Of a stretch of DNA of 64,000 nt, positions 10,141 to 20,750 are shown piece after piece. The position numbers were made by a program, and so were the translations under genes. The DNA is from Tritrichomonas musculus. Lineage: Eukaryota; Parabasalia; Tritrichomonadida; Tritrichomonadidae. The stretch is taken from assembly GCA_039105265.1 (NCBI GenBank), contig JAPFFF010000007.1, positions 1,736,001 to 1,800,000 of the forward strand, in the 5' to 3' direction. A model generated the notes under the pieces. It was not told the origin of the DNA and did not search any database. It was given only the letters and a program-made list of their open reading frames with translations. Numbering within the stretch: the stretch's first letter is position 1; each line of letters begins with the position of its first letter.

Positions 10141-10656
10141 TAGCCTTTTTTTTATATCAAATCCAATTAATCAAATTATATTTAATCAGCATAGTCCTAC
10201 GTAAAATATTGTGAATTTTTAAATAATATAGTCCTCGAATCTTAAATACTTTTAGAAAAAAGTTTTTGTTGGCTGTTGAGCCTATTAAATGTAAATTATC
10301 TCAATATAATAATGCAGTTGTTATTATTAATCATATTAATTTTGGTTTACGCATGATATTCTTATTGTTTGCCATTTAATTTTTTAATAAACTTTGCTTA
10401 ATATTTACATCCGAATTTTAGCATATATCTTAATTTTTTTTCATAATATTTAATGATTTCGGTATAAAATTAAAATTCGAAATATTTTACATATTTCCCC
10501 AAAATATAAAAAGCTATAAATGATTTGAAAGTCATAAAACAAATCGTTTTTTTGGAAGACTCTTTCAAAAATTTAAGAAAATAATTGAAATTATATTCAA
10601 AAAGTTTTAGATCGGAGTTAGTCCTTAAAAATAATAATTTTTCACATATGAGAAGG
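10141..10656. other. AT-rich spacer in the gene desert
   Basis: No gene, RNA or repeat shared with other parts of the window is visible here. Composition is typical of the surrounding desert. Confidence 0.45.
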
Positions 10657-13023
10657 ATAGGGGTTTCGACGATAGAAAAAAACCGATAAAAAAAAACTCT
10701 GGTAAATCAATTTATAAAATATAAAAATTTAATGTGCATAATAGTTTCTAAATAAATATAAATTTATTTTTCCAAAATGTCTATTAGCAGTGGAAATAAC
10801 ACTTTTTAAATTTAACAAGGTTTGTTTGATTGATTAAAGAATCTAAAAAAATAGGGGCTACAACGATAAGAATTTGTCAAAAAATTGAAAGAAAAATTAA
10901 ATATCTGATGAATTTATTAATAAAGGTAACAAATATCATCTATATATATTCACAAATATAAATTATTGCTCAATTTTTTAAAATATCTGTTAGCAGTGGA
11001 GATATCACTTTTTGAAATTGAGAAGGTTTGTTTAATTTTTTTGAAAAAATTAAAAAAAAATGGTACGTTTATCTTTTTATATAAAGATCCAAAAAGATCA
11101 ATTCCGAACTTTAGATTATATTTAATACCCAAATTGTTATAAATTACATCAAATTCAACCAGATACAACATCTTTTATGCATCGATAATAGATTAAAATT
11201 TCTCAAATAATTGATATAACTTGGTATATTTTGAATTTCAAGCTATTCATGATTGATATTTGCAAAAAATTATTTTTTTAAGTAAATGATAATAGAAGTA
11301 TAGTATAAAAAAAAAAACAGAAAACCATAAATATTAATATTTTAAATTATGATAGAAATCAAACAAACCTTGTGAAATTAAAAAAGTGATATTTCGACTG
11401 CCTATAGATATTTCTTAAAAAAAAATTAATAGAAATAACATAAATAATATTTATAAAAAATATTTGTATTTATTATTAAAATTGGTTAGAGTAAAAAAAT
11501 AACTTTTTTTTCCTATCGTTGTAACCCCTATCTAAAAAAGCGTATTTTTTATTATATAGTTGATTATTCATTAAAACAGAAATAAAAATGATAAAAATAT
11601 AGTTTTACATCAATAGAGATATGACAATATTTAAGAAATCTGGTTTATTTAATGGCCATTTGAATTTGATTTTTTCAAGATTTGGAATATCTTAAATAAT
11701 ATAGCAGAGTTGATATAATTCTGGATTATGCTTCTAAAGCAATCATTCTACAAAATCAAATTAATTGTATTAAAATATATATTCGTTCTGAGTATCTAAT
11801 TTTTTTTATATTTTATAATCTTGTACAAGATTATAAAATACGCAAACCGTTATCGTAATATAATACATAAAGCGCTTTTAATACTTTGACATATGCTTTT
11901 TTTTTAAATGACTATTATATAATCAAACATTTTGATGTGCTATATCAGTGAAATATGATAAATTTTAGCGTATTTGTCTCCAAATTCTTCGAATTTTGAA
12001 ATAACGTCCCAACTTTCTTTTGATTCCTTTTGTTAAAATGAAAGTTAAAATAGAGTAGTCGAATATTTTTTTATAACGGATTTCTCTCAATTTAAAAGGG
12101 CAATAATTCACTAATCTAATCATTTTCTCTCTCCGATATTAATAAGGTATACTATATATTTCATGAATATATCATATATTTACTTGAATTGAAAATTATC
12201 ATTATTCACATTCATGTGAATTGATGATATTTTGAATGGAAAATTGGTTGATGATATTGAGGACATTTTCTGATCATCTTTTTCTCCGCATTTTAATAAA
12301 AAATATATATGAATTTTGTCTGATATTGATAGCTCAATTTTTTAATAAATGGAATTAAAGTTTTTACTTTTTCAATGTAAACGTACATATTATTTTTTGA
12401 AATTGAAAAGATTTCGAGTGTAATTGAATTGTTTTTGTTTTCGAAATTGAAAAGATTATAAAAATAAAATGGCTTTTTGAATATTTTTTATTTTATAAAA
12501 GATCAAACTTTTTGTGAAAGAGTTTTTTTTTTAATATTTTTTATATGCATTTGCAATTATGCTCTTCCTATTTTTATTAAACAATAGAAATATTTTGGAA
12601 ATTCAAATATTGAATTATATTTTAAAAAGTTGATAGATTTATTAGAAAATCTAAAAAAATTTCTGATTTATCGTCTTTACTTAAAAAAATAAATTTATCT
12701 TATTTTTATACTATTTAAAATTCTATTATACTTGAAATATAGATTAAAAAATATACATTTATTACTTTAAAATATATTTAAACTGTTATAAATCAGAGGT
12801 TTTATTTGCCATAACTCTGTTAAAATTAAAATTTGGTTCAAACAGACCTTCTCAAATTAAAAAAGCGGAATCTCGACTGCCTATAGATATTTACAATAAA
12901 TAAATAAATATTTTTAAAGTTCGTATGTTTTTCTATCGAATGGCAATATTTTTTTAAAAAACCTTCAGATATTTCCTATTTTCATTCAATTTTCTGACAT
13001 TTTCTTATCGTCGAAACCCCTAT
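10657..13023. mobile_element. Long-armed inverted-repeat element (outer copy)
   Basis: An 18-bp perfect terminal inverted repeat, ATAGGGGTTTCGACGATA at 10657-10674, has its complement at 13006-13023. The arms extend about 175-185 bp, each ending internally with a conserved block (TTAGCAGTGGAAATA ... AAGGTTTGTTTGA on the left near 10783-10830, its complement near 12836-12890). There is no coding frame. A related smaller element is nested at 10851-11531. The arm layout suggests a foldback or Tc1-like non-autonomous element. After removal of the inner copy it is about 1.7 kb. Confidence 0.75.
10851..11531. mobile_element. Long-armed inverted-repeat element (inner, nested copy)
   Basis: This 681-bp element has ends ATAGGGGCTACAACGATA (10851-10868) and the complement at 11514-11531 with one mismatch. 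It shows the same arm plan as the outer copy: the TTAGCAGTGGAGATA / AAGGTTTGTTT block occurs near 10993-11036, and its complement (CAAACAAACCTTG ... TCGACTGCCTATAGATA) near 11361-11410. It belongs to the same family as the element that contains it. The 73-codon minus-strand frame across its left arm is a by-product of the arm sequence, not a gene. Confidence 0.75.
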
Positions 13024-13318
13024 TGAGAAGGTTATTTACAAATAATAATTGAATAAAACATTCAATCTATGAAAAAGTAGCGTCGACAGGTTTTTCCCTG
13101 CACTCTACAAGCTAATTTTACGTTTTAAAAATATTAACGTTTAAAAGTTACGTTAAAGAAAATGTGATGTGGAAAAAGTAAGGGTTACTCCAAATCAGAC
13201 TGACCGATTCTATGAGCTCATTCAAAAATAATTGTGAAAAAAAAGTTATTCATAATCTATAAATTTACCGAATATAAATAAAAAAATGTAATAAATAAAA
13301 ATTTAAATAAAAAATACA
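13024..13318. repeat. Spacer holding a dispersed repeat shared with 24.96-25.01 kb
   Basis: At about 13141-13190 the sequence GTTACGTTAAAGAAAATG-TGATG followed by AAAAAGTAAGGGTTACT closely matches about 24961-25013 (GTTACGTTAAAAATCC... TGATGTAAAAAAAGTAAAGGTTACT). The two copies are in the same orientation. I could not define element ends. No gene is present. Confidence 0.45.
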
Positions 13319-13767
13319 TAACGTTCGTTAAATAGAATGTATTTTCTTAAATAGTTTGGAAGTGAAACGGTTATTTCTCTCAATTATTGAAAAAAAAAAT
13401 AAAATTTTATTAAATCCGGCATTTCCGCAGCTTTTTTGATTTTTTAATAATAAAAATAGCTCACACATCTCATTAATTTCTAATAAAAGGCTTTCCCGAT
13501 CTCATATTTCGATAATTACCTATGAATATATATATATATACCAATTTGGATAATATCCAATATTTATACAGAGATTTGGTTATTTTCAATGAGAAATTAT
13601 ACAGTACATGTTAATAATCAGCAAAAAGTGTCTATCCGATCTCATGATTTCGTAATTGGAAATAATACGATAAGGATTTTATAGCAAAACTTTATCAAAA
13701 CGATTTTTAATTCAATTTTACTTTTATAAACAATAAAAATATACAGTTTTCAAATAAAAATATTATA

Positions 13768-13996
13768 CAGTACAGTAACAAAACTAAAAACGTATTTTTA
13801 ATGGAAAATTCCACTTTTCTGGGAATATTACCAATTATACATTCAAATTTTAATTGAATTTTTTTGAGAATAAAAAAAAGGAAAATCTAACTTTTTGAAA
13901 TCTTCTTTTCAATTTTTATTTTTTGTTTTATCTTTTTTTATCAAAAAGTCAGATTTTCCTTTTTTTGAATCATTTTCCATTTTTGTTACTGTACTG
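13768..13996. mobile_element. MITE copy B, CAGTACAGTAAC family, nested in pogo-like element
   Basis: This 229-bp element with CAGTACAGTAACAAAA ends is flanked by TA at 13766-13767 and 13997-13998. It is the reverse complement of copy A at 1289-1518 at about 95% identity by eye. Its terminal repeats differ from those of the host transposon, so it was moved by a different transposase, one not seen in this window. Confidence 0.85.
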
Positions 13997-14071
13997 TACT
14001 TTTTAATAAAAAATTTTTTTTTAAGATTATTTGTTTTTAATTGGATTTTTATTAACTGCGTTTGCATGATT

Positions 14072-15649
14072 TTATTTAGGCTTAGGATAAAATGAATAAT
14101 AACTTGCGGGAATTTTCGGTATTCGAGAGAGTAGTTTACAATCATTATGAGTTTCTGATAATATATCTTGTACAATTTCAATGTAACTTTTTCGTCTGCT
14201 ATCTTCAATATTACAGAGGTAAGTAAATTTAGTTACGTTTTTTATTCGGTTTGCCAGCTCTTCTATTTTTTCATGAGATGTAATTATTTGTCCAGAAATA
14301 TTTATACGGTTTTGATTCCTTTTTTGCCTTTCAATAAACCTATTTTTTTCTTGTTCTGAGAGTTCGTGAACAAATACTGATTTTTTGACCTCATCAGGAT
14401 TTATTGGATAAATTCCAGTTATTTTTGCTGATTTTTCTGTCATAATTGGGTTTGATGTCATTGTCCATGCTGATATTAGAGCTTTTATTGCTGCCAAACG
14501 TATTTTTGAAGTATATGTTGAAATTGATTTGTCATTTTCTAAATCTTTTAATAATTTTTCGAATTTATCTGAAAAAGTTGATTTCAAAGGGTATCCTAAA
14601 ACAACATCGAACATTTGTAATATATGAGATGTGTGAGATGGAATAATCAAAACTGAAATATTAAATCTTCGCAATAAATCTAAAGCAAGTGGGTTTTCTC
14701 TACTCGTGTGTCCGTCTAATATAAGCAGAACTGGTGAATTTTGACAAGTTAGTAATAATTTATCACGATATATACAAATATAATTTATGAAATGAAGTGA
14801 CCAAATTAGAAAAAGATCTCTGGTCATATAACCATTTGGACTGGAAGATAAGTAGATTTGTTGAGTTTCACAAAATTCTAATAATTCTGATGGAATATTC
14901 TGTAAGTTAGTTAAAATAATAAAAGGTGGAAGAGAAGGTCCTGACACACAATGGCACATCATAGCTGTGATGTGCCTCATGTCAGGATACTTCTCATGTA
15001 AAACAACTTTTATATTATTTGGAATTACATAACTTTTTCTTGGCAACGGTTCAACCATAGTTTCGTCTGCCCCAAATATTAGAAACTTTTTGAATGATTT
15101 TATAAAATCTGAGAAATTATTAAAAAATTCATTTACAATTTGAAAACTACAACTATCTAATCTTTTTTCGTCAACCAATCTTCTGTTAACGATATGTGCA
15201 TCCAGTTCTTTCAGTATTCCATTAATCCATGGTCTTGTAGGTGGTTTTATAATTAAAGAATTTAATTTTTCCTTCAAATTTTCCGAATTAGTCCTTTTAA
15301 GAAAGGCAATTCCTTTTTGTATTCTGTTCATCTTAATTCTTTGTGCTTCATCTATCACATCGCAGCAATCAAAAGGATGTCCGTATTCTTGTGCAATAAT
15401 TACTTCTTCTTTCAATTCCTCAAAATCTTCTTTGCATAAATAGGGATCTGTTCCTCCTTTCATGTCAGGTTCCCAGAAATATCCAACGCATGCTCTTTTG
15501 ATTGCAGTTGAAATTTTGTTATCATATAATTTAACTTGAAATTCATTATAAAACAATAAACGGGTCTCTTCATAAGTTTTGCCTTTAAGTCTTTGCTCAA
15601 CAATGAATATTTGATACTTTGAGAGAGAAGAGCGCGCTATGTGGTCCAT
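14072..15649 (-). CDS. Pogo/jerky-type DDE transposase
   Basis: The 525-residue protein is the transposase of the surrounding element. The N-terminal about 60 residues (KYQIFIVEQRLKGKTYEETR) look like a helix-turn-helix DNA-binding region. The DDE_1 catalytic core has its first Asp at 195 (FGADETM), second at 312 (LLILDGHTSRENP) and third at 348 (HTSHILQMFDVVLGYPLK). The last motif is the hallmark of pogo/Tigger/jerky proteins, usually H..QPLD; here the Pro is Met. Spacing between the last two Asp is 35 residues. All three acidic residues are present and the frame is unbroken, so activity is possible. It would cut at the 16-bp terminal repeats and insert into TA. The basic C-terminus is lysine-rich. 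Confidence 0.92.
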   Translation of the reverse strand: MDHIARSSLSKYQIFIVEQRLKGKTYEETRLLFYNEFQVKLYDNKISTAIKRACVGYFWEPDMKGGTDPYLCKEDFEELKEEVIIAQEYGHPFDCCDVIDEAQRIKMNRIQKGIAFLKRTNSENLKEKLNSLIIKPPTRPWINGILKELDAHIVNRRLVDEKRLDSCSFQIVNEFFNNFSDFIKSFKKFLIFGADETMVEPLPRKSYVIPNNIKVVLHEKYPDMRHITAMMCHCVSGPSLPPFIILTNLQNIPSELLEFCETQQIYLSSSPNGYMTRDLFLIWSLHFINYICIYRDKLLLTCQNSPVLLILDGHTSRENPLALDLLRRFNISVLIIPSHTSHILQMFDVVLGYPLKSTFSDKFEKLLKDLENDKSISTYTSKIRLAAIKALISAWTMTSNPIMTEKSAKITGIYPINPDEVKKSVFVHELSEQEKNRFIERQKRNQNRINISGQIITSHEKIEELANRIKNVTKFTYLCNIEDSRRKSYIEIVQDILSETHNDCKLLSRIPKIPASYYSFYPKPK

Positions 15650-15834
15650 AAATTGTCAATAAAAATATAATTTTTAACCTATCTTTTCAATTTTTTGTGA
15701 GAGATTTCTGAATTGTTGAGTAGTAGTATAGCTTTTTTATATATAAAAAAAATGACCGTTTAGTAAAAAAATAATTGAAAAAGTTGGTCACTACCAGTCT
15801 ATTTTCAGACTTCCAGTCTATTTAACGAACGTTA

Positions 15835-16571
15835 TTATATTTTATTTGAAATATATATTATTATTAACTAATCTAAATGATATTTTGAAAATACAATTAT
15901 TTTTTCTTAAAAAGAACGAATTAAGACTTATAAAATATATTTTTTGCCAAATAAACCAATTTACCGTGATTTAATTGATTAAAAAAATATTTTTTAAATT
16001 TTGTTTTTCCTCCTAATAAACTCATCGTTTTGATTGAATTTTGGAGGCTTTTTATTTAAAAATGTTAATATCGTTCGGTCCTATCGTTCAGGGTTCGTAT
16101 TTTTCTCGGGATATATTTAAAACAATGTATAAATATCTTTTTTCTAGAAAAAAAATGCATATACGAACATAGAACGATAGGATCGAACGATATTAACAAT
16201 TTTAAATAAAAAAAAAATAATTTTTTTAATTTTGAATACAGGCTGATCAAAATTTCTGTGAATTATTTAGGATATTCTTTCAAAATTATATCACATATTT
16301 ATTTTCTTTAATGTATTCTAATAAAAAATTATTTCTTTTTTAACTATTAACCGTTTTTATATTAAGATTATTCTCAATTTTTATTTTACTTAATAAAAAA
16401 TTATTTCTTTTTTTAACTATTATAATTATTTATATTTATTTTATTAATTTTCTTTCTTTTTAAATTTTTAAAAAGATTTGAGATCATAGTTCTCAATTTT
16501 TATTGAATTTTGAAATTCATTCTCAATTTATTTTTCAACTCTGCTCCAAATTATTATTTTCTTAAAAAATA
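15835..16571. other. Gene-less spacer with a small palindromic element
   Basis: This AT-rich spacer sits between the pogo-like element and the big nested stack. The only structure I see is the palindromic element at 16051-16210, listed separately. Confidence 0.5.
16051..16210. mobile_element. 160-bp palindromic MITE-like element
   Basis: Two arms of about 50 bp, 16051-16100 and 16161-16210, are near-perfect inverted copies: TTTATTTAAAAATGTTAATA then TCGTTCGGTCCTATCGTTC on the left, and the complement GAACGATAGGATCGAACGATA on the right, with one or two differences. The loop is about 60 bp. No coding potential. It would fold into a long hairpin. Only one copy lies in the window. Confidence 0.7.
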
Positions 16572-17079
16572 AGGGGAGCAACCGCCATAAAAATGTCAAA
16601 AATGAATCAATTTTGCCCTTTTAAAAAAAATTTATGATTTTTGTAATCCTTAGATAATAATTTATTGTTAAATACCATTCATTTTGAAATCAGCTAATAG
16701 CGTCACAAATGGGCAGAGGTTTTATTATTCAATAGTATTTTAACTTTTTCAAAAAAATAATAAAAAAAATGTTTCTTTTTTATTTTCTGAAATATGCTTT
16801 TTGGATTAGCATAAACTCAAAAAATACAATAAACATTATAATATATTTTATATATTATGTATAATAATGAATGAATACCAAAAAATTATTATTAAAAACT
16901 ATTAATCAAAAAAAAAATAAGTTTCATGCATAAAAATATTATTTTTACCTAATTAAGTAGGGTGGCACTGGGTGGGCCAAAAAAAGAAAAATGGGTCAAA
17001 AAAAACGTAGTAATTGGGTCACCAAATATCTTCTCAATTTTTTTCAATCAATAACGATCAAAAAAGGTCAAATAATTGC

Positions 17080-17145
17080 TTTTTTTTTTTTTTTTTTTTT
17101 TTTTAGTTTGCGAAAAATGTTGTAGAGCGGGGGGGGGGGGGGGGG
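17080..17145 (+). repeat. T25 run followed by G17 run
   Basis: T occupies 17080-17104 and an uninterrupted run of G occupies 17129-17145. Long G tracts are very rare in DNA this AT-rich. The tract could form a G-quadruplex or reflect slippage. Its exact length may be affected by sequencing. Confidence 0.85.
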
Positions 17146-18796
17146 AGAAGAGAAAAATTTTTAAAATATTGATCGTTGAGGTCAATTTTTTTACCTAAAA
17201 TAAAACAGGTATTTATATTGGGTTGATCAAATTCATTATTTCATATATTTTGAATTTCCCCTAATATATTTGATTAATTCAGAGGTACGGGTACTAAAAA
17301 TTTTTTTAAAAATTCTTTATATTAATATATTTTATCAAGTATATTCAATATTATATAAAAAATATTTAATGAAAGAGTTTTGTTCGTCAGGTGGAGTTTT
17401 ATGAGTATTTTTATTAATTTTCGTAAACCATTGAAATTTTAAAAAAAATTCATCAAGTATTTTTCATGTTTTTGCATAAAAAAAGTCATAAAATATTAAA
17501 TGCGTTTTTATTATATGAAAATGTTTAATAAAAAAATTAATTCAATAGATCTTGTAATAATATCATTTTAAATTTCTATGAATTAAATGATAAATGTGTA
17601 AAATGAAGAATGATTTTTGCATAATATAATATGATTTATCTTTTAAATCTTTTTCTACTCTTGAAAACATGAATTGCTAAAATCTGATATTTAATATTCT
17701 CAATGAAATCTTTTAAAAATGCCTTAAGATATGCGCTGATGATTTATTTATTTACCATAATTGGTTTAAATAAGAGATTGTTGGGAGAAATTAATGAATA
17801 TGTCGTAATCTTTGTATTTTTATTATAAATTAAAACTAGTTTATCTCAGTAAAAAAAGAATTTTCTTTGTTTTTAACAGAGCAATTTAAAAGATGACTAT
17901 TGGAATAATGTATATTTTAATATATAATTTATCAAAAAATATTTTGTATGCTTTAATTTCCTTCTTGAAAAAAAAAGCAATTAAAAAAAAATTCAATATG
18001 AACCGGAAATAGTCAAATATCCAACCGGAAATAGTCAAAAAGTTTTTGACATATTAAAAAAAATCTTTGAAAAAGATTCATGCCAATTATTTTTTTCATT
18101 CAAAAATTTAAATTTTTTTAAAAAAATTAAAGGTTAAAACGCAGCTACGCCTGACGAGTCGTTTTTTATTTTCATATATTTATTGTGATATATATTAATT
18201 ATCCTATAAATTGATATATAGTTATCCCTTGAGAATTAAACAACCATTCCAAAAAATGAGTTGTAAAATACAATTTTTTATAAATTTTGTTTTTTTTCAT
18301 GAAAAAAATTGTTTTATTTTATATAAATAATTATTTAATATCAATATTATATTTATTAGTTTAATATGCGATAATTATGAATTAAAAATATTTTTTCATT
18401 AAGATATTTATATATATTTAATGATTTTTGGCAATTATGTAACTTCTTTCCCTTTGAATAAATAATCAAAACAATAAGTATTTCATATAATACAATAAAT
18501 GTTTAAAATAAAAATATAATAAAATTATTGAGATATAAAATATTAAAGGAAATAAAAGCAAAATATTAAATAGACAAAATACGTTATTTTAGTCCCCGCA
18601 CTTCTATTAATTCATTATGATTTATTTGCTTGTATTTTTTTTTCTCATCTTATTGATATTTAAAATTTTGAAGAATTTCGGTTAAAAGCAGAATATAATA
18701 AAATTAAGATAGCACAAATGCAATATTTAGCTTTTGGATGCGTTTAACAAAGTTTTAAATTAATATAATTTTATTTTAAATAGTATAAAAAAAATA

Positions 18797-18852
18797 AGGC
18801 ATAGGGTTGAGTCGAACAAGTGGTATCTTATTACAATTATACCACTAAGAAA
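18797..18852 (-). pseudogene. tRNA-like remnant
   Basis: On the minus strand TTAGTGGTATAATTG resembles a tRNA D-arm/A-box, and GTTCGACTC about 30 bases later resembles a T-arm/B-box. The sequence ends in CCCTATGCCTTATTTTTTTT, that is, a 3' acceptor-like half and a pol III-style T run. The matching 5' acceptor half and a proper anticodon arm are missing, so it is not a working tRNA. It could be a decayed tRNA or tRNA-derived element. Confidence 0.3.
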
Positions 18853-19249
18853 GTTTCTGTATGTTTTTCCTAAACTATAAAAAGATAAAGTCATGTCGAA
18901 TAATTATATTAATTCATCTCATTTTAACAAAATTATATGATTTTACCTCAAAAAAATGTTTTGAAATGAAAATTGGTGCAAAAATAATGATCAATATATG
19001 AAAAAAAAGGATAAATTTTATCAGATATTTTAATATCTCAAAAGTTTAAAATAAAAAAGCTGCATTAAACATTTTGTTTATGTCATATAATCATAATTTT
19101 AGAAATACATTTCATATTTACTAATGAAAAGTTAATTAATAATATAATAATTAAGGATATCTTTAATTATTATTATTTTAATTCTTAAATAGCCTCTTAA
19201 CTTCATAGGAAGATATAAATATACTGATATATTAATTTATTTTGAATGC

Positions 19250-19411
19250 AAAATTTTGGCCCAAGTTGGCCCAACTTGGCCCAAGTTAGCCCAAATTTAA
19301 TTACCAAATATCCTCTGAATTATTCAAAATTTGTGAGAAAAGTTCGCCCAAAAAATTTGGGCCAACTTGGGCTAACTTGGGCCAAGTTGGGCCAACTTGG
19401 GCCAAAATTTT
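19250..19411. repeat. Inverted clusters of a 10-bp GGCCCAAGTT/AACTTGGGCC repeat
   Basis: The left arm (about 19250-19298) starts AAAATTTTGGCCCAAGTTGG and contains four GGCCCAA units. The right arm (about 19353-19411) is its inverted copy with one extra 10-bp unit and ends TTGGGCCAAAATTTT. The spacer is about 54 bp. Each unit is itself nearly palindromic, so many alternative hairpins are possible. Related TTGGCCCACA motifs occur near 19733-19750. The short frame crossing it is a repeat artefact. Confidence 0.8.
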
Positions 19412-20243
19412 ATATATGTTTTTTATTGTTTTATTTATTTAATTTATATATATGACCATTATATATAATAAAAATATGTTAGTTTATTTAATATAAAAAA
19501 CTTTTAGGAAGATATATTTATTTTTTGGATACTCAATATTTCTGATGAAAACGATAAAAAAACTATCAAATTAGATATAATTTAATATAGTTTTATCGCA
19601 TTCAATTTATTAAATTAGCAGAAAAAAATACTTTTAAAAATATATAAAACGATAATTATATTAATATATTTATATATTTAAAAAAATATATGTGATATTT
19701 ATTGATTTTTTTTGACCCACATTAACCCATCTTGGCCCACATTTTGGCCCATGATTTTTAAAAAATATTATTTTGGGCCGATTTGACCACCCTATAATTA
19801 AGTTATTGAATCTTTTATATCAGAAGTTATATAATAGTTTTTTAAAAATATATTTAACATTTTCAGAATATTATTCTGTCATTTTGATTTTCTGTATTTA
19901 ATATTTATCTAAATCTTTTCATTAACGAAAATTTAAGCAGATTATCTTATTTTTTGGTAATTTGTTTAAATTTCAAATATCTTTGTAAAAATGTTCTTTG
20001 ATTCTCTTCTGTGAGAAAAATATTAATATCCACAAAATAATCATTTGTTTTTTCATATTTTTAGATTTACAATATATCTTTACGAGGCGTCCTATGATTC
20101 TTCATCAAAAAAATTTGAATATTTTTTATATCACATATCATCATAACTTTATATGCTGCCCATTTGTGACGCTACAGAACTTTTCCCAATTTTAAAATAT
20201 TTTTATTAATAATTTTTCTTATATTTTATATTTATACTATTAA

Positions 20244-20480
20244 GGTACAAATCCAGTACGTTTAGCCGCAATTTTTTTTGACATTCTCAAAGAATAAGAT
20301 GACATGTTAAATAAAAAAAGATTATTTTCATTCATTTCATATAACATGTCATAATGTCTATTTAAATTGTAAAATAAGTGTCAAAAACAAACCTAGTCAA
20401 TTTAAACTTTTTCAGAGACATGCAACTATTCAAATAATAAACGTTCTCCTATTCAAAAAATAGCGTACTGGATTTGTACC
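20244..20480. mobile_element. TTAA-flanked MITE 1 (GGTACAAATCCAGTACG ends)
   Basis: This 237-bp element has perfect 17-bp terminal inverted repeats GGTACAAATCCAGTACG and CGTACTGGATTTGTACC, bounded by TTAA at 20240-20243 and 20481-20484. TTAA duplication is typical of piggyBac-type transposition. No coding frame. It shares the GGTACAA start and nearly the same length with its neighbour at 20509-20746. Confidence 0.8.
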
Positions 20481-20508
20481 TTAAAAGAAATAAAACTCTG
20501 ATATTTAA

Positions 20509-20746
20509 GGTACAATTCTCATACGTTAAATATTGAGAAAGAGAACGTTAAAATTTTGTGAAAGTGCACCTCTCAGAAAAAGTTTATTTTTGAATGAATG
20601 TCAGATTTAAAATTCTGAGCTTTATTTTTTATATTAAATTTTTCAAATATATAATTCTTTAAAAAATATTTTTTATATAACATGTCTTTTCTTTTTCTTA
20701 AAGTGTCAAAAAGTTTTGCAGTTACTAAACGTATGAGAATTGTACC
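20509..20746. mobile_element. TTAA-flanked MITE 2 (GGTACAATTCTCATACGT ends)
   Basis: This 238-bp element has perfect 18-bp terminal inverted repeats GGTACAATTCTCATACGT and its complement, bounded by TTAA at 20505-20508 and 20747-20750. It lies 28 bp from MITE 1 and shares the first seven terminal bases with it, so the two look like related but distinct families using one transposase type. No coding frame. Confidence 0.8.
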
Positions 20747-20750
20747 TTAA

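Larger units (their letters stand above)
13321..15832 (-). mobile_element. Pogo-like DNA transposon, complete-looking, with nested MITE
   Basis: The element is 2512 bp. Terminal inverted repeats ACGTTCGTTAAATAGA (13321-13336) and its exact complement (15817-15832) are flanked by TA at 13319-13320 and 15833-15834. It carries one long intact transposase gene on the minus strand. A second CCAGTCTATTTT-like repeat lies just inside the right end (about 15794-15806), a possible second transposase-binding site. A 229-bp MITE of another family (13768-13996) inserted between the transposase 3' end and the left terminus, lengthening the element. Perfect terminal repeats, TA flanks and an uninterrupted gene suggest a relatively recent insertion. 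Confidence 0.85.
16958..19794. mobile_element. Element with TAGGGTGG ends nested in 16700-20172
   Basis: The left end TAGGGTGGCACTGGGTGGGCC (from 16958) and the right end, reading inward TAGGGTGGTCAAATCGGCCC (19794 backwards), share an 8-bp terminal repeat followed by similarly placed GGCC-rich sequence. The interior of 2.8 kb has no credible gene. It holds a T25 run, a G17 run, the GGCCCAAGTT hairpin cluster at 19250-19411 and a tRNA-like remnant. The short end repeats make the boundaries moderately certain. Confidence 0.5.
16700..20172. mobile_element. TA-flanked element with GCGTCACAAATGGGCAG ends
   Basis: A 17-bp perfect terminal inverted repeat plus TA, TAGCGTCACAAATGGGCAG, occurs at 16698-16716 with its exact complement at 20156-20174. 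There is no open frame. It contains another element (16958-19794); without that it is about 0.64 kb, a typical size for a non-autonomous copy. Confidence 0.75.

Noticed and set aside
10950-11171. 73-codon minus-strand frame
   Set aside because: It lies across the left arm of an inverted-repeat element, and the composition is that of random AT-rich DNA.
13895-14208. Short frames on both strands just downstream of the transposase
   Set aside because: They cover the nested MITE and the tail of the transposase gene in other frames.
19246-19455. Short plus-strand frame with WPNLAQ/GQLGPK repeats
   Set aside because: It is simply the translation of the inverted GGCCCAAGTT clusters inside a mobile element.
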